DNA of 64,000 nt from Liolophura sinensis. Lineage: Eukaryota; Mollusca; Polyplacophora; Chitonida; Chitonidae. The notes under the pieces were generated by a model that was not told where the DNA came from, did no database searches, and worked only from the letters and a program-made list of their open reading frames with translations. The stretch lies in assembly GCF_032854445.1 (NCBI RefSeq), contig NC_088307.1, forward strand, positions 5,764,001 to 5,828,000. Reading direction: 5' to 3'. The translations under genes and the position numbers were made by a program. Position 1 is the stretch's first letter. The number at the start of each line of letters is the position of its first letter. This document shows positions 34,906 to 46,050 of the stretch, piece after piece.

Positions 34906-36190
34906 GGCCAATATATATTACACGTTTTATATACATTTATAACGTACAGTATATGGAACTACTCAGGCTAAATTAAGTATAACTTATCATTCCTTGCAAA
35001 TCTTTTATTCTGGTATTGCCAAGTTTATCGACAACGTGAAGCTAAAAGCTCGGGAAGTCATTTTTCTGCCCAGTGGAGTCCTCACAATGACAGCGTTAGC
35101 CAACAACCGCTTCAAGGTGCCGATCTAAACAAACGTTTACTGCTCGTCATCACAACTTTGTCCTAAACCCCAAAGTCGTTGATAACACCTTTTCCAGGCG
35201 CTGTGTGTAGTATAAACATTTATATTTTTTCTGGAACATACAATACTATTTATTTTAGTGTGCAAATGTAATTTTGGATTATTACAGAAAAAGATAATCT
35301 ACGTTGTGTCGTTAAGGTAAATAGTTTTCACTATTGGAAGACATGCTTAGGAAGATGATCATGTATACATGAAAGTATTGATTGTTTTAATTGTTTTTTA
35401 ATTATAGGTTGACTATACTTTATGTTGATAAGATGATCATGTACAAATAAACTAATACTGTTACAGAAAAAAAAACAAATACTATATTCTGTACTAGTAT
35501 TTTTGTAATTGCCTTCTAATTAGAGCTAGAAACAGAAAAAAAACTTGTGTTCGAAGTTACTTACATTTCTTGTTCATTACAAGGACCAGGTCATACATTA
35601 CTCAACTTGTTAAAACACCCTCTCCCAACTCCTCATATTTTGTCACCAGTGCATGTACTTCATGACTGGTTTCCTCCAGATCATATTATATAATACAAAC
35701 AGCGAAAATGAAACACGATTTATGAAAACAGCTCAATTCGAATTAGACACTAAACATATTAAGCTGTGTTTTTGACGTGAAAATAGCGTTTCATTATTTC
35801 TCAACTTCTTTAATTGCTGACTATAGGCCGATAGTACGTGTAAATCGCACAGCAATTTCGCAGTTCGGACGTTGCCCGTCACTCGGAAGTCACTCTGGTC
35901 ACATTGAGTTCTCAGCAATCACCGTGTTACTGATACACTGCAGAAACAGCGGAAAGTGAAATGTGTTATACCTTCGGCAATGTTGAAATATCTTTCGAAA
36001 CTTTGTAGCATTTATTACCAGTTCCTGAGATTAAAATACAGGGACAAGAATCGAATAATACACAAAATCGCTTACACAAAACTTTTTATCGGACTTAACC
36101 GACCACTCCTTACAAAGACCGCATTCACCGAAAGAGGAACACACAATATACACGTGTGCGAGAGCAGATGCGCGGAATATCTTGTGAAAT
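34906..36190. other. No recognisable feature
   Basis: AT-rich DNA with only short frames on both strands. Confidence 0.4.
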
Positions 36191-36194
36191 CTTG

Positions 36195-36280
36195 ACATCT
36201 CGTAAAATCGTAAAAAGTCTCGTAAAAAGTCTCTTAAAACTTCATGAATTCCTGTGAAATCTCGTGAAATTTTATGCAAT
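36195..36280 (-). repeat. Small degenerate tandem repeat
   Basis: TCTCGTAAAATCGTAAAAAG, TCTCGTAAAAAG, TCTCTTAAAACTTC and TCTCGTGAAATTT succeed one another at roughly 13-16 bp spacing. Confidence 0.6.
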
Positions 36281-36409
36281 CTCCTTCTACGGGTGTGCAC
36301 GAGTGTTGAACGCGGACGTTAACGCCTATAACTTTTTGAACTTTTCGTTTCACTGGAAATGGAAAATTCACTTTGTAAAATACACGGTGCGATAGAATCG
36401 TCTCCCCGT

Positions 36410-36625
36410 TAAAGGAGAATCCAGTAGTGAAATAAAAAACCAGCAAAATCAGCCAGTAATGAAAAAAATCTCTTTTTATGTCACCACTGGTTGTTTTTTT
36501 CTTCAGGACTGGCATTTCATAACTGGTTAATTTTTATTTCATTAATGGTTTATTTCATTACTAAGTGTTTTTTTATTTCCTACGGGTTGTTTTTTTGTGA
36601 GTTATTTTCATTACTGGAGTTTTGT
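36410..36625. repeat. Low-complexity inverted block of CCAGTAATGAAATAAA words
   Basis: The left part carries CCAGTAGTGAAATAAAAAAC and GCCAGTAATGAAAAAAATC. The right part carries their reverse complements (ATTTCATAACTGGTTAATTT, TTTCATTACTAAGTG, TTTTCATTACTGG). The two halves would fold back on each other. Confidence 0.65.
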
Positions 36626-37420
36626 ATCACCACTGTTGTAACAAATGGTAACCTGTTACATATAACAAATATGTGTCCAATTTTCGACAATGTGGCGCAG
36701 TCACGTCCTCCGGTTTTGATATCACATTTATTCTGATTTTGTCAGATCTGTACTATTTTTTTACCTTGATTAATAAGCTAATGCAGTTATGAGACTAATT
36801 GCATACTTACACGTTGGAATATCACTGTGATGATTATTTTTTATGCCTCGAAAGTCACTCGTGTGTCTCAAATAGCATGTCCCAGCATACACTTCGAAAA
36901 GCTCGGCCACTGATATACATGTAATTCTGATTATGCTCATTTCATTACAAAAAATCTGCTTGTAGGACTGAACTATGATAAAAACTTTATTTCTACACGA
37001 AAAAAGACCAATGATATTTATGCCTTTCACTAATTCTACCTTTTGTTTTAAGAATTTGGTGGTCGTAAATTTTCGGTCATCTCCGTCATGGATGTCGGCT
37101 TTGCTCACGGGGCTCTCAACAGTTAACAGAAGCTCTGTATATTTTAAACCAACTGGAAAGTCAAAGGTTCTCCATAGTTTGTCATAAGGATTTCTACTTC
37201 TCTACCCAGATATAGGTTTTTTTTCATATTTATTTTGTCATCTACGAATGCCCAGAGGTATGAAATTATAAAATGCTGATTCCAACATTTTGACTGCTAT
37301 ATGCATATACAACACTGTATATTAAATTCACACTATGCATAAAATTTTCGGAAACAATCGATCAGTGAAAATCTTATTGTTAATTATAACTTTCAATTAA
37401 AATATCGGTAGTCCAAATCA
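36626..37420. other. No recognisable feature
   Basis: AT-rich DNA; a 112-codon minus frame (36770-37108) shows no domain. Confidence 0.35.
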
Positions 37421-37852
37421 TTACCTTGGACAAATGTCAACCTCATCTTTACACATGTTACCGTTCAAAGTGGTAATATTTAAGTGCCTAATATTTATAA
37501 AGCGTGTGATTGTTAACTTTTTCAAATTTAAAGTGAAGAAGAATGTGCTGTATTGTCTTGGATGAAATGAATTGTCTCCTGACTCCAGTGAGAGTCCTAT
37601 AATAGTGAACCTATTATACTGAAACCTAATCTCTCTAAATTGGAGGAGTGCAGTGATTCGTGTTAGGCATGTTTGTCTTCCGAAGAAAGGAATTCTCACA
37701 TTTCTGTGAAAAAAAAAAATGAGTCGGCCCGAATTTAGCGACTTAAGTCCCCATAGGGCACCACAAACACTTTTTAAAATTATGGCCTGTCGAATCACTA
37801 GAAATGCGACTATTTTGTATAATGCATACGACCAAAGAGTGCGAACAGACAA
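37421..37852 (-). CDS. Hypothetical open frame, doubtful
   Basis: 143 codons, the longest frame in non-tandem DNA here. No domain, signal peptide or motif is recognised. Its C-terminal coding end (about 37440-37540, CACATGTTACCGTTCAAAGT and AATATTTATAAAGCG) resembles repeat T at 59922-59975, which argues against a conserved gene. Confidence 0.12.
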   Translation of the reverse strand: MSVRTLWSYALYKIVAFLVIRQAIILKSVCGALWGLKSLNSGRLIFFFHRNVRIPFFGRQTCLTRITALLQFREIRFQYNRFTIIGLSLESGDNSFHPRQYSTFFFTLNLKKLTITRFINIRHLNITTLNGNMCKDEVDICPR

Positions 37853-38842
37853 CGCTAAAATTATATTGCCAACAAAAAAAAAAAAAAAAAATGAACAACA
37901 AAAGTTGAACGTTATCTTATGAACTAAGAGTGTGCTCTATGTGGGTTTACACACCGAAATAGAAGAAAACCTTCCGGGTGCCAAAACACAGTACAACAGC
38001 ACACTGGAATTACATTCGGTAAATCGCTGACCATTTTCCACCACTTCAGAAATGACCTCATATGATCTCCTTTGCTTTCAGACCCAAAAACTAAATCCCC
38101 CGCCCCCCTCCAAAAAAAAAAAACCGTAACGGATTTCTTCTTTCTTACCCCATCTTTGAACTCAAAGGCCCTATTGGTTGCGAGAGCACATCTACGGCCT
38201 TTCATATGACATGCTAATTTTATTCTCTAATAACAGCGATATATACCCATGTGTCATTTGTTGAGGTTTCACATATAGTTAAGATCCACGTACATCTGTA
38301 CGTGAAATACATACCACCGTCGTTGTTGCTACTTAATTTAATTCCAAAGCATTAAGTCAGTTCAAATAACTACTGAGACTTTTGTTATTAACTTTTATCT
38401 ACACCACAGATTGTCACCTGCGTCACGCGACAGGTTTTCCTTGATATAATAACTATGTCTGCAAATAAGGCAACATCTAATCTTTTATAGATGGACGAGT
38501 CAACAAGATTTTGAAAATTAAACATAAGGTTGATCTTTGCACATTTCTGGAGGTGTGGATTATTTAGAGCTTGTCATTTTGCAGTAGAAGTTATCGCTGA
38601 AGTTTTACTTTTGACCACATTTGATGTTCAAGGTTTCACTTCGAAACTAAAGATGCAACTGTAAAGATGTCTAAAACATAGAGCAAACATGTTGGATTTC
38701 AGACGACCACAATGTGTGTATCCATATCGTGACGGAGATGACATTTTATGCTAATTAGTAGCGCTATAGGTGGACAAACTAATTAAAATTATGTATGTAA
38801 TTGTGTACACTATTAAAATTATGTAGTTGAATGCAATACATA
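37853..38842. other. No recognisable feature
   Basis: Contains an A-run near 37875 and a C-rich/A-rich tract near 38098-38122. No gene supported. Confidence 0.4.
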
Positions 38843-40790
38843 CTGCCACCAGACATCACAGGTCGACCTAGTCACGGCAAACTGCCACCAGACATCATAG
38901 GCCGACCTAGTCACGATATACTGCCACCAGACATTACAGGTCGACCTAGTCACCGTATATGCCACCAGACATCACAGGTCGATCTAGTCACGGTATACTG
39001 CCACCAGGCATCACAGGTCGACCTAGTCACGGTATACAGCCACCAGACATCACAGAGCGACCTAGTCACGGTGCACTGCCACCAGACATCACAGGTCGAC
39101 CAAGTCACGGTATACTGCCACCAGGCATCACAGATCGACCTAGTCACGGTGTACTGCCACCAGACATCACAGGTCGACCTAGTCACGGTAAACTGCCACC
39201 AGACATTACAGGTCGACCTAGTCACGGTATACTGCCACCAGACATCACAGGTCGATCTAGTCACGGTGTACTGCCACCAGGCATCACAGGTCGACCAAGT
39301 CACGGTGTACTGCCACCAGACATCACAGGTCAGCCTAGTCACGGTATACCGCCACCAGACATCACAGGTCGATCTAGTCACGGTGTACTGCCACCAGGCA
39401 TCACAGGTCGACCTAGTCACGGTGTACTGCCACCTAGACATTTTAGGTCGACCTAGTCACTGTATACTGCCACCAGACATCACAGGTCGATCTAGTCACT
39501 GTATACAGCCACCAGACATCACAGGTCGACCAAGTCACGGTATACTGCTACCAGACATCACAGGTCGACGTAGTTACGGTATACTGCCACCAGACATCAC
39601 AGGTCGACCTAGTCACGGTATACTGCCACCAGACATCACAGGTCGATCTAGTCACTGTATACTGCCACCAGACATCACAGGTCGACCTAGTCACGGCAAA
39701 CTGCCACCAGACATTACAGGTCGACCTAGTCACTGTATACTGCCACCAGACATCACAGGTCGACCTAGTCACGGTGTACTGCCACCAGGCATCACAGGTC
39801 GACCAAGTCACGGTGTACTGCCACCAGACATCACAGGTCGATCTAGTCACGGTATACCGCCACCAGACATCACAGGTCGATCTAGTCACGGTGTACTGCC
39901 ACCAGGCATCACAGGTCGACCTAGTCACGGTGTACTGCCACCAGACATTACAGGTCGACCTAGTCACTGTATACTGCCACCAGACATCACAGGTCGATCT
40001 AGTCACGGTATACTGCCACCAGACATCACAGGTCGACCTAGTCACGGCAAACTGCCACCAGACATCATAGGTCGACGTAGTTACGCTATACTGCCACCAG
40101 ATATCACAGGTCGACCTAGTCACGGTATACTGCCACAAGACATTACAGGTCCACCTAGTAACGGTATACTGCCACCAGACATCACAGGTCGACCTAGTCA
40201 TGGTATACTGTCACTAGGCATCACAGGTCGATCTAGTCACGGTATACTGCCACCAGACATCACAGGTCGACCTAGTCACGGTGTACTGCCACCAGACATT
40301 ACAGGTCGACCTAGTCACTGTATACTGCCACCAGACATCACAGGTCGATCTAGTCACGGTGTACTGCCACCAGACATCACAGGTCGATCTAGTCACGGTA
40401 TACTGCCACCAGACATCACAGGTCGACGTAGTTACGCTATACTGCCACCAGATATCACAGGTCGACCTAGTCACGGTATACTGCCACAAGACATTACAGG
40501 TCAACCTAGTAACGGTATACTGCCACCAGACATCACAGGTCGACCTAGTCATGGTATACTGTCACTAGGCATCACAGGTCGATCTAGTCACGGTATACTG
40601 CCACCAGACATCACAGGTCGATCTAGTCACGGTATACTGTTACCAGACATCACAGATCGACCTAGTCACTGTATACTGCCACCAGACATCACAGGTCGAC
40701 CTAGTCACGGTAAACTGCCACCAGATATCACAGGTCGACCAAGTCACGGTGTACTGCCACCAGACATCACAGGTCGACCTAGTCACAGTA
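38843..40790 (+). repeat. Minisatellite, 39-bp unit, about 50 copies, with higher-order structure
   Basis: The unit is CTGCCACCAGACATCACAGG followed by TCGACCTAGTCACGGTATA. Two plus frames and one minus frame of this unit have no stop, so a 702-codon frame (38831-40939) and 163- and 217-codon minus frames appear. The long frame switches register twice, at indels. A nine-unit block beginning GTCGACGTAGTTACGC is duplicated 351 bp apart (40071 and 40422), and a second block recurs 508 bp apart (39343 and 39851). The unit resembles part of repeat P near 52826. I do not support a protein here. Confidence 0.97.
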
Positions 40791-41040
40791 TGATGAGGTT
40801 TTATGCAGCTATTTGTGCCTCCATGATAAAGTTACATGATTTAAACCCAGCACTTACGTTTCATAAATTATATAAATCTATAACCATGAACGCCGTTGAA
40901 ATATTGTTAAGCTGGTACCACCTTAAAGAACACAGTTAAGTTAAATGAATAAAATCTTGAATATTTGTTTTAATTGATGGTATAGTATTGAAAATGAATA
41001 CTCCTTTGATTATGCTCGCAAAGATTTATTTTTTGTTCTG

Positions 41041-41195
41041 GGTCTGACAGCAACCTGCGGATGGTCGTGGGTTTCTCCCTGGCTCTGCCCGGTTTCCACC
41101 CACCATAATGCTGGCCGCCGTCGTATAAGTGAAATATTCTTGAGTACGGCGTAAAACACCAATTAAATAAATAAATAAATAAACAAATAAATCAA
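41041..41195 (+). mobile_element. SINE family S, starting at the GGTCTG position
   Basis: Begins exactly GGTCTGACAGCAACCTGCGG and ends in a long AAATAAATAAAT-type tail. Flanks TTTTGTTCTG and TTTTGTGTTCC may be an imperfect target-site duplication. Confidence 0.92.
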
Positions 41196-41384
41196 ATTTT
41201 GTGTTCCTTGAAAAACCTCATGCAAGATTACATTGGCATCAAGTTCGTGAGGCATGTTCTTGGGGATTGCATAGAGGGCATTTTTGGGAAATTTTTAAAC
41301 GCCAATTGAGACATGTAATATTCATCCAGTCGACTAGCTCTACAAGGTATATGACAACACAAAATTTTGAATAATTCAAAATTC

Positions 41385-41497
41385 CGCCTAAACCGTGATG
41401 CTCGGGGGCGTGTAATTTTCCACTATGCATTTACATTAACAGTTAAAATAAAACCCTATCATCGCAGCTTTGCTTTTACTCCCTGTGCTGTAGGTCT
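41385..41497 (-). repeat. Foldback element X, eroded single arm
   Basis: CTCGGGGGCGTGTAATTTTC, TGCATTTACATTAACAGTTA and AATAAAACCCTATC, then directly TTTTACTCCCTGTGCTGTAG. About 70 bp of the usual arm is deleted. Confidence 0.7.
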
Positions 41498-41632
41498 TTT
41501 GCTACATGAAAGTCTGAAACGGCATCTTTTGGTTTTTGAAAAAAAACAAACGGTGCCGTATCAGATTTTCAAATACAAAATTTCCTTCCATATTTTTAAG
41601 TGTCTGTTTGTGTCAGACATAGGAGATAATAT

Positions 41633-41876
41633 TGATTTATTTACTTATTTGATTGAAGTGTTACGCCGTACTCAAGAACATTAAACTCATAGGACGGCGG
41701 TCATCATTGTGGAGGGAGGAAAACGAACAGAGGCCGGAGCAAGCCACGACCATCCACAGGCCTTCAAATGTTGGGCAGCAGAGGAAGCCAGCAACGGCTG
41801 GACTCACGGCGACCGCATTTGTCAGAGGCTTCTGGGTCATTGCTCCGTGCCGGCACGCTAGCCACCTCGGCCTGAA
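41633..41876 (-). mobile_element. SINE family S, long but diverged copy
   Basis: Minus-strand head (CCGAGGTGGCTAGCGTGCCG, then TGACCCAGAAGCCTCTGAC), body and tail are all present, but the body is diverged and partly deleted around CATCCACAGGCCTTC. Confidence 0.9.
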
Positions 41877-42199
41877 AATACTGGAACAGATCTCCTGAAA
41901 TTGTTTGTCGTCTTCGCACATTCATGCTTAGAAGCCTTCAATACAAGGGAATGGGCCAAATATTTGACAGTTTTCATAATATCACTATAATGTGAATGTG
42001 CGGTGTCACATCTAGTGTCAGAACGCTGTAAACGGGTGGGTTGTACTGCCTGGTGTCTTAAGCATAGTGTTCCAGTGAGGTAGCATAATAACATAACGGC
42101 ATTCGGACATACCTTTTACAAGGAGACACCGTCGTGACGTGATTAAAATACTGTGAATGGGTGCGGTAAATCACTGACACACAAATAAAACAAGTTAGT

Positions 42200-42302
42200 A
42201 AGATTTATTTATTTGTCATTCATGATAAGTGTTCAACATTCCTATCAAGAATTTATCACTATCAAGACAGATGTCAGTTGCATGGGCGGAGGAAACCGCA
42301 TT
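42200..42302 (-). mobile_element. Degenerate SINE-like fragment
   Basis: GATTTATTTATTTG, GATAAGTGTTCAAC, TCAAGAATTTATCAC, then GGGCGGAGGAAACCGC. Same subfamily as 29230 and 31490. Confidence 0.45.
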
Positions 42303-42888
42303 GTTGACTGAGAGTAAATTATAGAAGCTGTATAGACCCTGAAATAATTGAAGAATGTTCTGTTTTCAAGTTACAACCAAAACTGACGTCCTTTCAACCT
42401 GGGCTCTCAAAAACCTCTAATGTCCTGAATGCATCCACCGATATAAAGCCTGTACATAAACGTTTTCAGAGGTGAGTTCCTTCAACAAAAACGGATCTTA
42501 GAATTTCTAGAACAAATGAGTCGTATATGTTAATTTGTTGAAATGGAGGGGTCAGTGTACAAATACAATACTTTTGACACCCCCACCCACATTCTACCCC
42601 CGATACTTATAAGAAAAGATGAAGCATTTTTCTATCTGAACCTGAATATATGTGGGATTTATTCTGTTGAAGATGTATTTATGACTCTACACGCATTGCA
42701 GATTTCATATTTTTCCACTGTAACAGTTTTCGCGGGTTGCGGGATCGAATCCAGCTCTCGCTGGTTCGATTGCGGAGCTGGTTCGGAGACATTATAAGCA
42801 TAGGGCTGTTGATAAATTTGACAGTTTCGATTTCCTCCACCCATAAACCTGTAAAATAAATATAACATAATTGAGGTCGCAGCAATTA
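42303..42888. other. No gene; tRNA-like scrap near 42740
   Basis: GGGATCGAATCCAGCTCTCG (42741-42760) looks like a B-box region of an eroded SINE. The remaining sequence is unremarkable. Confidence 0.4.
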
Positions 42889-43053
42889 TCAAAGATCCTT
42901 GGTCTGGCTTCAACCTGCGGGTGGTTGTGGGTTTCCCCGGGCTCTGCCCGGTTTCCACCTACCATAATGCCGTCGTATATGTGAAATATAAATATTCTTG
43001 AGTACGGCGTAAAACACCAGCCAAGTAAATAAAATAATAAGTCAAAGATACTT
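42889..43053 (+). mobile_element. SINE family S with 11-of-12 target-site duplication
   Basis: TCAAAGATCCTT (42889-42900) and TCAAAGATACTT (42042 plus 1000, that is 43042-43053) flank a copy that starts exactly at GGTCTGGCTTCAACCTGCGG (42901). Confidence 0.92.
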
Positions 43054-43599
43054 CAATAAAAAAAATAATGTACGCAGACATAGGGAGACTTCATGATATA
43101 TGGTGCACATACATATTTACTGTGAAATTCGGGGTGCGCACTCCAGACAACCCATAAATGGCGCTGCTTCGTTTCCAAAACTCATGGAGTATGTATATAG
43201 GAAGTGTGGTCTGTGTGAACATTTGGCTTCTTAACATCGCTTAGTCCTTGTAAACCTTCCAGTTACCTCTGTGTCCTACTACCCTACAGAGCGGGCCAAG
43301 TGGCGAGTAAAAATAGGCCTAGACTGTAGGTGTGTGCCTGGAAAACAGCCAAACCGCAAACCCTGCACGAGTTGTTGATAAATGTAAGCCAACCTCACAC
43401 AGTCTCCGAGCAGAATTCACTACCTGATGTCATCATCGTTCCCTGTTAACTCTCACTCACCTCCAGGCAATGTTGTGTTTTATACAAAAGACAGCTGACG
43501 TGCGCTTCAACTGATGGCCCCAAATAGCAGCACCAGACGATTGATATAGACTATATTCCCAAGTTGGCCATATGACGTAATAGGCGAATAGTTCTGCAA
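43054..43599. other. No recognisable feature
   Basis: Unique-looking DNA with no supported gene or repeat. Confidence 0.4.
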
Positions 43600-43810
43600 T
43601 CTTGTTGATAGCTATAACTATTTGAGTGGAATGTTCTGACGTCACAGAATGGTCTTTTTCGTTTTATCTAGCTCGGGCCGGGATCGGGGCGAAGAACAAA
43701 CAAAAACACAGACCATTTGAGGCGGTAAAGCCCAGCATGCAATCATTGGTTGCTTCTACGCATGAGCGTGCTCGTGGATGCTGCCTGTTTGTCTTTGAGA
43801 AAGCTGGGAT
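43600..43810 (+). promoter_or_regulatory. Possible promoter-like segment with CRE and CCAAT
   Basis: A perfect TGACGTCA is at 43637-43644, GC-rich GGGCCGGGATCGGGGCG at about 43675, and an inverted CCAAT (ATTGG) at about 43746. A 94-codon plus frame (43626-43910) covers the same stretch without a domain. The role is inferred only from motif content. Confidence 0.25.
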
Positions 43811-43914
43811 TGTTTGTAAGTGTAGGTCACGTGTTCAAAACAGTAGTAAAGACTACATCGTAAGTCTGGCAACATATTATGAATCTCTTCATCGTACACC
43901 ATTAATATAATTAG

Positions 43915-44823
43915 GCGTACAGCATAGTGAGCAAAACCAGACGAGCGACTATCGTGTCATAGACGTACAGCATGAGAGTAAAACCAGACCAGCGACTACC
44001 GTGTCATAGACGTACAGCATGAGAGTAAAACCAGAGCTGCGGCGACAGTGTGATAGACGTACAGCATAGAGAGTAAAACCAGAGCTGCGGCGACAGTGTG
44101 ATAGACGTACAGCATAGAGAGTAAAACCAGAGCTGCGGTGACAGTGTGACAGACGTACAGCATAGAGAGTGAAACCAGAGCTGCGGCGACAGTGTGATAG
44201 ACGTATAGCATAGAGAGTAAAACCAGAGCTGCGGCGACAGTGTGATAGACGTACAGCATAGAGAGTAAAACCAGAGCTGCGGCGACAGTGTGATAGACGT
44301 ACAGCATAGAGAGTAAAACCAGAGCTGCGGTGACAGTGTGACAGACGTACAGCATAGAGAGTGAAACCAGAGCTGCGGCGACAGTGTGATAGACGTACAA
44401 CATAGAGAGTAAAACCAGAGCTGCGGCGACAGTGTGATAGACGTACAGCATAGAGAGCAAAACCAGAGCTGCGGTGACAGTGTGATAGACTTACAGCACA
44501 GAGAGTAAAACCAGAGCTGCGGCGACAGTGTGATAGACGTACAGCATAGAGAGTAAAACCAGAGCTGCGGCGACAGTGTGATAGACGTACAGCATAGAGA
44601 GCAAAACCAGAGCTGCGGCGACAGTGTGATAGACTTACAGCATAGAGAGTAAAACCAGACCAGCCACGACAGTGTGATAGACGTACAGCATAGAGAATAA
44701 AACCAGAGCTGCGGCGACAGTGTGATGGACGTACAGCATAGAGAGTAAAACCAGAGCTGCGGCGACAGTGTGATAGACGTACAGCATAGAGAGTGAAACC
44801 AGAGCTGCGGCGACAGAGTGATA
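43915..44823 (+). repeat. Minisatellite, 48-bp unit, about 19 copies, derived from the end of element X
   Basis: The unit is AGAGTAAAACCAGAGCTGCG, GCGACAGTGTGATAGACGTA, CAGCATAG. A variant with GCGGTGACAGTGTGACAGAC recurs exactly 192 bp apart (44131 and 44323), showing four-unit amplification. The right end runs straight into X sequence at 44821. The 275- and 154-codon minus frames are by-products of a unit divisible by three. Confidence 0.97.
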
Positions 44824-44912
44824 GTTGGCATGGTCCGGTGAAATACGGTCTCTTGTCAGTTTACCTTAGTCAGGGTTTTATTCTAACTGCTCATGTAAAT
44901 GCATAAAGTGAT
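44821..44912 (+). repeat. Foldback element X, part of one arm next to the 48-bp array
   Basis: ATAGTTGGCATGGTCCGGTG, AAATACGGTCTCTTGTCAGT, TTACCTTAGTCAGGG and TTCTAACTGCTCATGTAAAT match other X arms in order. The array to the left occupies the place of the arm's outer terminus. Confidence 0.88.
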
Positions 44913-44989
44913 ATAACTTCATGTTATAAATAATGCATCCATCGCATTAAAGGAATGCTCGTTGTTGCAAAACACCTTTAGGACTACCA

Positions 44990-45160
44990 TAAACGCACCT
45001 GTTGTTGGACTCAGGTACGTTGCAATACACGTACATGCACTTCTTCTTTTTACAATTAGACGTGTACCATACACGCACCTGTTGTATGGTACACGTCTTC
45101 TGTTGCAATACACATGTGCCATACACGTGCCTGTTGTTCTTCTCTTGTAATACATATACA
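44990..45160. repeat. Degenerate ~52-bp tandem repeat with a perfect 14-bp hairpin
   Basis: CAYACACGCACCTGTTGT-type words and TTGCAATACAC recur three times. AGACGTGTACCATA (45058-45071) and TATGGTACACGTCT (45085-45098) are perfect reverse complements with a 13-base loop. Confidence 0.75.
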
Positions 45161-45739
45161 CTTAAAACGTATATGGTATTGTTGTTTTAAGGGATACACC
45201 TGTACCACATAAGTACAATTGGTCCGCACAACTGGCGATAGACGAACGATGTAGGGCCTACCTATAGCATATATTATATAACTACCTGCATTTGTTCTCT
45301 TGCAATACACTTATATTGTACACTTAGTAGTAAGAGTTCTCTAGTAGTGCATCTATATTAAACCCATACTTGGAAAAAATGAATAAGCTTAGAATTTTTT
45401 GGATCCTTGGTGATAATAAATGTTTCTTTTTGTGTGGTCTTGCATAAAGTCCACTTAGGAGAGGTCGTCAGTAGCTCACCAAAGGTTGAGGGTTTACTTC
45501 TTCTACCCATGATACTAACTACCATCGTATAAGAAAAATATTTTCAAGTATGGTGATAAAATAAATCAAATGAAAAACAATACTCTAACACGTTGACCGG
45601 GAGAAAGCGGTCGTCCAAAACGTGACCAGCTGAAGGAACTATCAGAGAATGTCAGATCACCACAACTCCGTGTTCATTTAGTTTGAAATCATTCCCCATT
45701 TGGTAGCCTTCTATAATAGGGAACATAAACACCTTTACC
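45161..45739. other. No gene; eroded SINE end near 45485-45570
   Basis: GTTGAGGGTTTACTTCTTCT, then ACTACCATCGTATAAGAAAA and a short A-rich tail look like a degraded S-type 3' end. Nothing else was recognised. Confidence 0.4.
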
Positions 45740-45790
45740 TTACGCCGCCCGCTCCGCCCCCGCCCACGCATTCGGACTATGACGGACGTT
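45740..45790. promoter_or_regulatory. GC-box cluster
   Basis: GCCGCCCGCTCCGCCCCCGC followed by CCACGC contains Sp/KLF- and EGR-like boxes in otherwise AT-rich DNA. No coding exon with a convincing start follows, so its role is unknown. Confidence 0.25.
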
Positions 45791-45937
45791 CAGAAGCTAC
45801 GCTTCTCGACGACAGTAAGCCACAAATACATTGATGCTTGGCAACAATTACAGATGGCAACAAATACATATGGTAACAATATTTTTGACTTGTTTTCAGT
45901 GCTTGCCATCGTGTGGTTTTAGACATGCATGTCGACA

Positions 45938-46050
45938 TTGCGCAGTGCGGAGAAACCTTTTAAAAAACTTTTCAGTGCGGAGAAAACCTTTCCAGTGGAG
46001 AGAAAAGCTTTCCAGGGCGCAGAAAAATTGTCCAGGGCGAAAAGAACACT
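45938..46050 (+). repeat. Small degenerate tandem repeat, about 22-24 bp
   Basis: CAGTGCGGAGAAACCTTT, CAGTGCGGAGAAAACCTTTC, CAGTGGAGAGAAAAGCTTTC, CAGGGCGCAGAAAAATTG and CAGGGCGAAAAGAAC succeed one another. The 95-codon frame across it (45831-46118) therefore has a repetitive basic stretch and is not supported as a gene. Confidence 0.75.

Noticed and set aside
37421-37852. 143-codon minus-strand gene
   Set aside because: No domain, and its end overlaps a segment shared with dispersed repeat T. Kept only as a very low-confidence feature.
38831-40939. 702-codon protein with 13-residue repeats
   Set aside because: The frame comes from a 39-bp minisatellite with three stop-free frames and switches register at indels.
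43996-44831. Minus-strand repeat proteins of 154 and 275 codons
   Set aside because: By-products of the 48-bp unit, which is divisible by three. The array is derived from the end of element X.
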